Part shown: one piece after another, positions 24,709 to 34,569 of the stretch
Layout: the number at the start of each line of letters is the position of its first letter
How positions within the stretch are numbered: position 1 is the stretch's first letter
DNA from: Papilionanthe hookeriana x Papilionanthe teres
Lineage: Eukaryota > Streptophyta > Magnoliopsida > Asparagales > Orchidaceae
Assembly (NCBI GenBank): GCA_022702705.1
Contig: CM040434.1
Span: forward strand, 59,141,022 to 59,205,021
DNA length: 64,000 nucleotides
Direction of reading: 5' to 3'
Position numbers and translations under genes: made by a program
The notes under the pieces: generated by a model
What the model saw: only the letters and a program-made list of their open reading frames with translations
What the model was told of the DNA's origin: nothing
The model's database searches: none

Positions 24709-24864
24709 GGAAAACACCATGGCCGAGAGGTCTAAATTGATTTAAAAAATTCAAACTCTTTTGCTGAGCCTTCCCATGACTACTGGTCAGTGGAGCTGTT
24801 CTTCTTCTCACCAAGGCAGCTAATCCCAAGCCCTAACTCCCCCTGGGAAGCCCCTGGCCATGGC

Positions 24865-24872
24865 TATTTAAA
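24865..24872 (+). promoter_or_regulatory. TATA-like box of LTR copy C
   Basis: TATTTAAA within GGCTATTTAAAAAGCC, conserved in position among copies. It marks the likely U3/R border about 30 bases downstream. Confidence 0.55.
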
Positions 24873-25287
24873 AAGCCATCTCCCACGGCCAAAAATTGGC
24901 TGAAATTAACTCTCATAGAACTCCACCAAATTCCCCACAGCGCTCCCCTAGCCAAGAGAAGCTCATCCCCACTGTCCTCTTGCCCTAATTCCCATTGATT
25001 GAGCTCAATCTTCGAGCTCAATTCTCGAGCCGAACGGGACATCCACCAAAACTTCACAGAAGTCAAATTAAATCCTCTCACACCTTCACTAGAGGTAGAG
25101 AAAGAGTTCCCCAGCAAAAGCCCCCTCACCAGGCCATCTAATTTTTCAAGAGACCAAAGCTTGAAATCAGGTTTGGTGAAATCGGGTCTAGACATTTCAT
25201 CAGGACCAGAGGCTTCATCCTTAGGCTCCTCCAGCTCTAACGAACGTGCCGAGCACATTCAGTCAAAGCTTCACCTCCTAAACCAAG

Positions 25288-28200
25288 GTATGTGAACTTC
25301 TATTTAACTCGAGCTTCCAGCGATTCTCCATTTCGTTTGAGTCTATTTCATAGCATGTTAGCCATATAGATATGTTTGTCTCGTCAAGACGAGTTCATAG
25401 AGCCTAAGAACATATAATTTGGTTAAGTATCAAGCGAGATATTAAACCTAGAAGGTGGACGGCTCTCTGGTTAGAACGTCTGGGGATGATGAACTGATGC
25501 CGTGCATTCACGCGTGTATCAAATGGACGGTCCAGATCGAGCCGGACGAGAAGATGGAGCGAGACTGCGGACCGCGTGGCATCCCAGTCAGATGGCAGCG
25601 TCAAATGGCAGAGCGACGCGTGGCCTTTCGGAGCTGCCGAGGTTGAGTCAGCACCGTGCTGGATAAGTAGATAAATGGGGTATCTTGGAATTATTTAAAT
25701 ACCAGAAACTTTAAAAATCCATATCTTTGTGTAGAGAAATCACAAAAATAAAATAAAAATATCATCTTGCTCAGTGAACAGAGGAGAATAATGTGTAAAA
25801 AGAATTAAGTTGTTTTGTTAAGTATTTTATTTTTAATTAATTATTTATTAATATAAGTATTTTAATTCTCCATGTATGCATACAATTCACCATAGCATGA
25901 GACCATAGGGCTTTTGTAGCCTCTGTTCTTGGGAACATTCCCTAAATATTTCAAGACCAGAGGCCATCTCTATGATAAGTTATTGATTTTCCAAATTTAT
26001 GTGCCTATTTTGACATTTTAATTCCAGTAATTAGCATGTTGCTTAATAAATTTTAAGAAAATTAGGGGAGGTAGCTTATGACCAGAAGACCCTCGGAAAA
26101 TTATGGTTTGACTTAATTCCTTAAAAATAACCTATTTAGTTCAAACACTCAAAATTGAAATTTAATTAATTTGAATTAACCACACACCAAATTACTTGAA
26201 AACAATTCTCCACTATCACTTAGGATGTAGAGAACCTCACATAAAAATTTGAAGTCAATTGGAAATGATTTAGCCCACTAAATGGATCATTTAAGTTGCA
26301 TGGTCATTTTTAAACTTTAAAATTCATAAAACACATAATACACTTCAAAAATTCACCAAATTGGTTTTGTGGGCTCTCTGATATCAGAGGAGTCTAAGAA
26401 AATTAAAATTGGAATTTTCTAAAAATTTTCATTTTTAATCATATTTTCAATATTTTAATAATTAAAAAAATAATAAAAATCACAAAAATATTAAGAATCA
26501 TAAAAATGTCATATTTTGCTTTCTAATCATTTAGGAATCAACTAAATTTTTTTCCTAAGTCTCTAAGTTAAGATATTGAATTGTAAAGGCTTAAGACAAT
26601 TTTTAATATTAAAAAATGGATTTTCCAAACTTTTTACCAAGTTAATTCCAATAAATCAAAGAAAAATCAGAAAAATATAAAATTTATTTCTCTGGACTCC
26701 TTGAGGTCAGAGAGACTTAAGAAAATATAAAATCCACTTTTAATCTCTTATTTTATTTTATAACTAATTAATACCCTAAAACTTAAAATAATTACAATAA
26801 ATAAAATATAATTCAAAAAAACACTAAAATTGGTCCAAGTGGTCCTCTGTTGAATAGGGACATCCCATAATTTTCCCAAGGACAGAAACCTTACCTTAGT
26901 CTTGTTGTTGAATTTTCATTGAAACCCTCATTTTCTCACAAAAATAAATATATAAATTAAATTAAATTCAGAAAAATCACATTTTCTCCTCTGGTGTCTT
27001 AATTGACATATGTGTAATGTGACATAATAAAATTTTAAGTACATTTGAGCTTAATTTGATGAGTTATGAAATAAATAAGCCTGAAGGGGCATAAAGGTAA
27101 TTAAAGGATTTTAACCCTAATTAATATTTAGGTTTAATCAAAAGTGAAGGTAAAAATATTTGATCTTAATCTTCTCTTGGATGATTGAAACTTAGGGAAT
27201 AAAGGGGTAGAAACCCATTAGTCACTTTGAAAATATCAAAATGGAACTTTAATTAATTAAATCATTTAAATTTTGGGAGAATAATTAAAATTTTAGATTA
27301 TTAGGGATGTGACTTAAGAAGATACCAATTCTTTAATTTAAAATCCCTAAATGAATCACTTTAATAATATTTAACTCTTAATTAAACTTAAGATGATAGT
27401 TAAATAATTAAAAGGAAAATAACCCTTAATTAAATTAAAGCTTAAAACATTAGGTGATTTGATAATCAAATTAAATTAAATTGAGAACATTAAAATTAAT
27501 TTGAAATCACTTAAGAACAAACTTAAAACCAATTTGAAACCTTAAGTAATTTTAAAACAATTCATAATAAAAATATAAAAATCAAACTAATTAAAATCAA
27601 CCTAAAGTATTATAATTAATCCAAATCAAGTCATCAAAATTCAATAAAAATAAATAATTTAAACACCTCTTTCAACCTAAGCAAATTTAAAACGTTAAAA
27701 TTAATTTGAAATATTAAGATCATTTAAAATATAAAGATTTAATTGAATTAAAACAACTTGAACAGTATTCCAAACTTAAAATTATTAATTAAAATTTTAT
27801 AACTAAACCAAATCACTTTAAATCATCAATTCCAATTTTAAATTAAGAATTGTTAAAATCTTCAACAAATTTATTTGCCCCAAAAGGCTTTCATTATCAT
27901 AACTCTTAAATGGAGCATCAAGTGACAAGTCACTTTATTCATCAGATAATCAAATGTCCAAGTTCATTGAGCAAGAAGCAAAACTTAACTAAATTTTGGA
28001 TGATTAATTCACATGTACAATGAAATTCATTTGGACTAGAAATATTCCCAGAAATATTGAAAAGATGTTTATGATTCGTCCTAAGAACTTTCTCTATACG
28101 ATGGGATGTTTTAGAAGAACGATTGAACTTAATTGTTCTTTGGTGAAGAAAATCATCCATAAAATACAAAGACCTAGACGTCATTGGAATTGACTAGTGA

Positions 28201-28299
28201 TAGGATTAGGATTTTGGTAAATAACCAAAACCTTCCCTTAGCTTTACCTAGGTGTTTGTTGCAAATATTTAAATACTCTGACATGTGTTTTAAGTGTAG
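25288..28299 (+). other. Candidate leader intron in LTR copy C
   Basis: Donor CCAAG|GTATGTG; end CTCTGAC then 18 bases ending AGTGTAG. Strongly A/T-rich beyond the GC island. The GT is kept in copies A, B, D and E, and the branch/acceptor-like end in A, D and F. No transcript evidence is available here. Confidence 0.38.
25440..25675 (+). other. GC-rich island (copy C)
   Basis: A CG-rich stretch (for example gatcgagccggacgagaag, cgcgtggcatccc) inside A/T-rich surroundings, ending ggataagtag. It starts about 150 bases after the donor-like site. Confidence 0.7.
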
Positions 28300-28325
28300 G
28301 TGAAAGTGACAGGAATGGTTACCAG
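28300..28325 (+). other. Candidate 26-nt microexon (LTR copy C)
   Basis: Preceded by GTGTAG and followed by GTACGC, ending TTACCAG. The length is identical to copies A, D, E and F. Confidence 0.38.
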
Positions 28326-29452
28326 GTACGCTTTTATGTTTATTGCAATTTAATTACCTGCGTCATATTTTCCTTCTTACAAAACTTGCATGTTAACAAG
28401 AATATCACCCTGCATGAAAACTGAAACCTGTAGAATAGCCACAAAACTGAAAGCCAAAACTAAATTAAAATTCATAACAAGATAAAATTCACCGCCACAA
28501 CATTCAAATATAAAACAACCCAAAATTTAATCACAAACAAAACACAAAACTACAACTACAACTAAATTAAAACGTCTCGTTGGATGATCGGGAATACCTC
28601 GGATGATATAACCTACATGTTGCTAACGGGATTTCCCACGGTCTAAATGAAAGTGTGGAACTCATTCAGTTAAGTTTAGCAAATTCATTTGGACTAAGTG
28701 AATCCGATAAAAATAACTGTGACGGAATGATGGAACCGTGGAATCTTAACCGGTGTTGTTAAAATCAACTTTAAGATTCCCCCAATAAAAAACTAAGATA
28801 TTTGAACCTTAAAACTCTTCTAAACCGAAACACTTCTCTCATCTCCTAATTTTCACTTTCTAAAACTAAACCTCTGCAATGACAAGGAGCTTGGAGCATA
28901 GTGGGCAGCACGGCCATTGTCATCAGCAAAACTGGAATCTACTTAAGCAAAACCTTTCTTAGAATTAAATAACCAAGCCATAGGATTTCGAGGTAGTTTG
29001 CTTAGTGCAAAATAAATACTCATCTTTTCGTTAGGCATTTGCATAATCATATTATGCAAACTAAGCCCTAACCGGTTTTAGGATTTTGAGATAGTCGTTC
29101 GGTACGATATAAGCCCTTACATCTTCGAGGCTATTTGTATGATCATATCATACAAGTATAAGTCCTAATTAATTAAAATTGACAGTATTACAACATTAAA
29201 TAAATTCTCAAATTGAAGCCAAACCATAGGATAGTTGGGAAGTCACCGAAGTCCACTTCGGGTCTGTGACATCCCCTACTTCTCTTCCTTTGGATTCTTA
29301 AAATAAACTGTTCCAAATTTGAGCTATTCCCTATTGAAATTTCTAAAGTCCAATTGTTTGAAAACCTTAAACTTTAAAATTCCTGAGAGCAAAACCACTG
29401 ATCATTATTGAGAGTTTTCTTACATGATTCCTGTCATTTAAGATGTAATTAA

Positions 29453-29645
29453 CTATAGGGACTTGCCCTTATAGGGAACTTTAAGAACCTGGGTAATATA
29501 AACCCTGTTTAATTTTTTGTATTAAACGAGGGAACGTGTCGGCTTATAAAATTGGTTCGCTGGACCAAATGGATGTCACAAATCTTCTTGTTTATTTAAT
29601 CGAGCACCATCAGCAAGTAGTCTGTCTATTCTTCGGGATAGATAC
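29453..29645 (+). ncRNA. Three-hairpin RNA region near LTR end (copy C)
   Basis: H1 29453-29474: eight-pair arm with a CTTG-type loop. H2 29503-29532: CCCTGTTTAAT pairs with ATTAAACGAGGG, with one bulged G. H3 29624-29645: core TCTATTCTTCGGGATAGA folds with a C(TTCG)G tetraloop. Base changes in other copies keep the pairing. This is a cis-acting element of the retrotransposon RNA, lying in the leader if transcription starts after the TATA-like box. Confidence 0.6.
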
Positions 29646-29761
29646 GCTGCCTGTGGTGTGGTGCTCGTTTATATAAACTATTTGGGATGTGAGATAGGTT
29701 GGATTTCATATCTTAAAATTTTTAAACTTAAAATTATTTTAAAAATAAAATGCTATCTTTT

Positions 29762-29798
<37 letters not shown>

Positions 29799-29820
29799 TA
29801 AATTTAAAATCTGAAAATTT

Positions 29821-29845
29821 GCCGACAACTTCTATAGGCGACCCC
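29821..29845 (+). other. Relic LTR-end/PBS junction (copy C)
   Basis: gccgacaacttctataggcg resembles the true end (gccgacaatttctggcgac) 52 bases further on. Confidence 0.5.
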
Positions 29846-29884
29846 TTTTCAAAATACATAACCTAAAAATATGCCGACAATTTC

Positions 29885-29902
29885 TGGCGACTCCGCTGGG
29901 GA
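29885..29902 (+). promoter_or_regulatory. Primer binding site of element C (tRNA-Arg type)
   Basis: TGGCGACTCCGCTGGGGA, 5 bases after the LTR end. It fits the 3' end of a plant tRNA-Arg and is the PBS known for Ogre elements. It is intact, unlike those of D and E. Confidence 0.85.
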
Positions 29903-30046
29903 CTAGTTCCTCTCTCCATTTTGATTAGATGGTTTTGCTTTCATAAATCAGTAGTGAATCCATACCCCTAGTGGACCAAATTACCATTCTTTCTGTTGGC
30001 ATACCTTGCTCATTTCTATCGTGAGTGAGTGTAGTCAACCCCTTTT

Positions 30047-30098
30047 GGATTTTGGAGCCACTGTTTAGACATCCCTAAACAGAGAGGTTCCAGAATCC
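30047..30098 (+). ncRNA. 52-nt leader stem-loop (element C)
   Basis: Nested pairing GGATT/AATCC, GGAGCC/GGTTCC and CTGTTTAG/CTAAACAG. The same 52-base structure is in D and E about 150 bases after the PBS. The position suits a packaging or dimerisation signal, but function is unknown. Confidence 0.55.
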
Positions 30099-30604
30099 TC
30101 CCACCTCCCCAAAGAGGCGAGGAGACTCCCAATAGGTGTATTAGAGTAGGAGCGATCTATTCATGTGATTTCGATGCAAATCAACCTCCTTTAAATCTCG
30201 GACTGGGTCCGATACTTCATTCCTCTTTAGGTTTGACTTGTTGTAAACATGTCAAACTGAAATTCCACTCTAACAACCTTCCAATAAACTTTAAACAAAA
30301 TAAATTTTGTTAAAATTTCAATTCAAAATAAAATTCTCACAATCCATCGAATAGACAATAATAAAATAAAATGCAAAACTTTGAAATAAAAAAAAATTCA
30401 CATGAATAAATTTTAAAGGATGCCCAGTTTACAGGACAAGTGCATTAACTTGAGTATTACCGCTGAAATTACAAGGCAAAGGACGTCACTGATTTCTGAA
30501 TGTTCTTCAAAGGATGATCTAGACCTCCATCGAAGGACTGTCCTACGACGAAGTTTCCAATAAGTTTAAATGCCATGGATTGACAAATAAAAGGGTAAGA
30601 GAAG
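30099..30604 (+). other. Element C leader and start of interior
   Basis: The first part still resembles the leader of D and E (ataggtgt, ggagcgatc). From about 30240 it diverges into A-rich DNA without the ORF1 start found there in D and E. No long frame. Confidence 0.5.
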
Positions 30605-30770
30605 GATAATGGGTAGTGGGTCCCGACCCTCCTACCTCAAAATAGTAAAAGAGATAATGACTTGATAATGGGTCATAGGTCCCAACCCTCCCAACACAAA
30701 ATAGTAAAAAAGACAACAACTCGACGATGGGTCGTGGGTCCCGACCCTCCCACCGCAGTAAAAAAATATT
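30605..30770. repeat. 59-bp minisatellite, three copies
   Basis: Units begin at 30605, 30664 and 30723 and share GGGTCCCGACCCTCC, which contains the inverted repeat GGGTC/GACCC. The long minus-strand frame across 30543-30998 is a by-product of the repeat. Confidence 0.85.
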
Positions 30771-32928
30771 GATAGTATGCTCAAGGACGTTCAAAGTTCT
30801 GCAGAAAGACAATCGAAAAAGGAGTAATTCAAGGAAAAAAAACATTTGTTGTTTTGACATGATCATGACGTTAGGGGAGAATGAAATTAATCCCCTAATT
30901 ACTGGGTCTTTCACTTTAAGGAATTCGGACCGAGTCCTAAGTAAATTTTGAAATGAAGCAGTGTGATTGAAATACGAGTAATTGACTTGGGATATCAAGA
31001 GTCTTTTAATTTTCTGCTATGTGAATGGGTCTAGACTTTTGGATGAGTTATAATATCCCAGGATTTGTATTAAGAAACATTTCAGAATTATTAATTAGGG
31101 AAATTTCAACATTCAAGATCTTTAACAAAAATATGTCTTACTAGATACAGTAATTCTCAGAAAACAAAATGAGCAAAAAAAGTAAAGATTCAACTGAGGA
31201 GAAGCTTGAGGTGAGCACAAATCAAAAATTGGTGTCACAATCTAGAAATTCAAAATCTTTAACATGTGCTCCACCAGATATAGTAATCCTCAATGAGAAA
31301 AAAAAGTGAAAAGCTCAAAAAAAAAGAAGAATAAGAAGAAAGAAAACAAGTAAGCTCCCTGAGAAGAAGCTTGAGGCAAGCATATAATCAAAAATTGGTG
31401 TCTTAATCCTCCCCCGGTTAATAAAACTTGAAAGGCTACCTTAAGAAGTTTCCTCTGATATTATGCTTTGAAGAGACTCAAGTAATTTTATGTCTTTTGG
31501 TCGGTCATTAATTGACTCAGAAATATCTTTGGACAATGAAAAATATTTCTATCACATGAGCATAAATTTTGAATCTGCTTAGGCCCAGAAAGAAGGAATT
31601 GAAGTAGAAAGATTCTTGTTATTAGCAATTGATGGAAATTCAACCCTGGAATCATATCATTCAGTACCCAACAAATACAACTCCAACATCAATTCGAAGA
31701 GCATCAGAATGAATTCTCAAAGACAATTTATCCAATCCTTACAAATCAGTGCTAAAGAAACAATGAACGTCGCGAAAAAGCTATAAAGTTACAACATTGC
31801 CAGCTGTGGTGTCTGTATAAGTAACACCTCTTTGTAGGTACTTGAAAAAAAATAATAATTTTGATTGTACCTTGAAGAGTGGGTTATTTTCTAAACGTAG
31901 CTTTAGTCAGTGGACGATACCTTAAGAAGTACTGTGCATCGTTATGTTTCAAAGACAGTCTTGTTCTAAGAAGCACAGATGCTGCACTTGCTTGTAACTG
32001 GGTCCAAATCCTAAAATAAAAAAAAATACAACAAAAGAAAAGTCATAAAACATAAAAGAATACACTAAAATTTCAAAACAAATAAACAACAATAAATTTT
32101 CCAATGAATGAAATAACAAATAAATGAATAACAAAAAAATAATGAATTCACCAAAAATAAACAAAATAAAAATGTGTATACAAATCAAAAATGAAATTCA
32201 AACCAAATTGAAACAAAATTCAAATCAAAACAAAAATTTTAATCAAAAGAAAATCAAAACATCAAAATAAAAAAAATAATAATAAAAAAAACAATTAAAA
32301 AATCTGAATTCCTCTCCTGACTCGGTAGCAAGTTGAACTTCATCAGCCTAAGGCTGTCCTCAAACCCTTCCTTCTTGACGAGGTTTATCTTTTCAAAATC
32401 CTAATCTAAACAAAATTTGAAGGTCAAAACAAAATGAACATAAAACAACAAAAAAAAAAAAGGAAAAAGAAGAGAAAAGAAAATGGAAAAGAAAATGAAT
32501 GAGAAATCTTTTAAAAATCTGGATGTCAAAACAAACTTCAAATTAACACGAACATTAAATAAACAAAAATGAAATTAAATCACCAAAATAAAAGAAACAA
32601 ACCTAAATCTCGAATTGAATTCCGATCTGAATTCATCGATTCAAATCTTTCAATTCTTCTTCAAATTGAATCCATTTGAAACTCTTTTGAACCCTCTTTC
32701 GAGTTGATTCTTTCCCATGGAAGACTCAAAACTTAATTCCAAACTTCTAAACTTTTCGTCGTCGTGAAATCCTTTTGACTCTCAGCTATCTCTTTCCTCT
32801 TTTAAGAAGGTCGACTGAGTCTACTGACACAGAACCACGAAAATTTTAGATTTGGTTCTGATGGCATGGATTCATATCCTTCGCCAAACAATCAAACTGA
32901 CCCACTTTTAATATTTATGCAATTTATG
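30771..32928. other. Element C interior, Athila-like scraps and A-rich DNA
   Basis: Two copies (31140-31247 and 31270-31411) of a unit with tagatacagtaat, an A-rich run, gagaagcttgagg and caaaaattggtg match the Athila 3' UTR at 13800-13940 on the plus strand. After about 31980 the sequence is mainly A-rich low complexity (aaaatgaaattc-type words), with a short mixed stretch at 32640-32880. No protein domain is visible. Confidence 0.5.
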
Positions 32929-32946
32929 TTTATAGCAACGACACCA
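32929..32946 (-). promoter_or_regulatory. Degraded tRNA-Asp-type PBS of Athila-like element
   Basis: The minus strand reads TGGTGTCGTTGCTATAAA just after the LTR end. The Athila PBS is TGGCGCCGTTGCCGGGGA, so the first half is kept and the second half is mutated. Confidence 0.6.
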
Positions 32947-32952
32947 AAAATT

Positions 32953-34468
32953 TGATCCCGATTTAAATATAGAGTTATGATTTAATGTATAATGTGGATT
33001 CTACGCAAGTATACGTATCACATCAAGTAATACAGGGCTCTAGTGGAGTCCTGGTTATCGATCCCACAGGGAAGTTTTTAACAGATTTGTTATCGACTAA
33101 ATTAAAAGGAATTACTTACTAATATAGTAAACGGTAATTAAAAGTAACTATTGCAAACTAAAGTAAACTAATGCTTGAAATAAGTTGATTTAAATAATTC
33201 AGAAAAATTATCCTTCTCCTTGCTTTTAGAAAATTAAGTGAATGATGAATTTAAATAGAATTTTTAAACTGTATTGTGACAAATAGGAGCATTCCTATTC
33301 TTTACCCTTTGGTCTAGGTGCAAAGAACATTGACTAATCCTATGTTTGATTACTGAATCTGCGGCTAAGGTGGGAGGATACTCGTTGCCACTTCAGAGCT
33401 GCCACGTTCCCCTCACCGAGGGCTAACATCTATACTTCAGCTCTCGAAACGAGTAGGACCGAATTGAATATTTTAGTACGTCACACTAAAATGTCCAATT
33501 CTACGTCCGATAATTAATATTTCCCTATTTATTTGCACCCGCCTTCCAAGGCTTTTGACTTCCCTGAATATTGGATGTAATTTTTACTATAGTTGATAAT
33601 TCAACATATTTTAACAACTCAATTAGCCAGATTGAAAGTAAATTAAGTTTTAAGTAAAAATTATCACAATTTATTTTAATATATTAGGTGCTTCTATTTA
33701 ATTTCATCAATCCGCATAATTTTTAATAACAAGAGAAAGACTGAGAAAACTACTCAGAATGCATGGGAATAAAATAAAGCATGGATTTCATTTAAAGTTA
33801 ACAACAATAAACAAAGATACTTATCTTAATTTCCTCCCCAAGCAGACTCCTTGAAGTTCCTTTGACTTTTTCCTTCTAGTACAGCAACTTCTAAATAGCA
33901 CTCAAATAAACTAAAGAAACTCACTAAACACACTCAGACTTACATAAAAGACTCTAGAGAAACTTTTTTAAGACTCAAAAGACACACTAAGATACTAGAA
34001 TTCGGCCTCTATTTATAGAGGTAAGCAAAGGTCCAAGGGGTACTTAAACATCTCTTCAAAAAGTGTCCAGGTTCAATGTATTTGTATTTTGAACTGGCTC
34101 GCCGTCGGTGAGAAACGACCTCGCCATCAGCGGGGCATCTAGAAGGTCTTCAAACCACGGGATCTTGCCATCAGCGGGCTCGGACTCGCTGTCGGCGAGG
34201 TAGTTATAATTCCTTCAGAAATTCTCTTCACGATCTCGCCGTCGTCAACCTTGATCTCGCCATCGGTGGCCTCGATCTCGCCGTCGGCGAAGTAGTTATA
34301 TTTTCATGAATTTCCTCCTTTTTGATCCAAATTCGCTCCATTTCATGTTTTTTGCTTCCATCACTTATAAATCTTCATTCCTGCAATAAAATAAAGAAAA
34401 TACCTTTCTTTAGAGTGCAATTTCATCAAAAATAGATATGAATTTCTTAATGAATTTTTCTGTGATCA
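32953..34468 (-). mobile_element. Athila-like LTR (minus) nested in element C
   Basis: On the minus strand it begins TGATCACAG at 34468 and ends GGGATCA at 32953, 1516 bp, with TGATC/GATCA ends and a PBS-like sequence next to the end. It therefore looks like a 5' LTR whose interior runs left. The phrase cctgtattacttga plus tacgtatacttgcgt is shared with the LTR at 14315-15879, and both starts share a gattgcactttaaa-like patch. No matching 3' LTR is in view. Confidence 0.7.
34097..34291 (-). repeat. Dispersed CTCGCCGTCGGCGA motif cluster
   Basis: Seven short inverted-repeat-like motifs of the form CTCGCC(g/a)TCGGCGA (near 34098, 34120, 34164, 34188, 34235, 34255, 34276) in otherwise A/T-rich LTR DNA. 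They lie at the place where the other Athila LTR has its GC-rich module. Confidence 0.7.
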
Positions 34469-34569
34469 CCAACTTTAATCAACTCTCTTGGGATGTGAAA
34501 CACTTTCATGTCTCAATCCAATCTTCCACTAAACTAAAATTTCCACAAAATCTTCCAAACCAAATCAAA

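Larger units (their letters stand above)
22496..29879 (+). repeat. Giant LTR, copy C 5' LTR (7.38 kb)
   Basis: Starts TGTTGACCTC, ends ATGCCGACA, and is followed after 5 bases by a complete PBS, which fixes the right boundary. Order inside: U3 of about 2.37 kb with a palindrome and GCC-box, TATA-like box 24865, donor-like site 25287/25288, GC island 25440-25675, AT-rich stretch, microexon-like 28300-28325, three hairpins 29453-29645, a short AT microsatellite (about 29767-29790), relic PBS junction 29821-29845. No coding sequence is visible; the small frames are compositional. Confidence 0.93.

Noticed and set aside
24833..25258. 141-codon minus frame and overlapping plus frame in the LTR leader
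   Set aside because: Frames differ or break in the other copies; no domain; explained by GC-richer composition.
25455..25646. Possible small gene in the GC island
   Set aside because: The reading frame is not kept between the four copies, so the island is treated as non-coding.
30543..30998. 151-codon minus frame
   Set aside because: Spans the 59-bp minisatellite; repetitive protein without homology that I can see.
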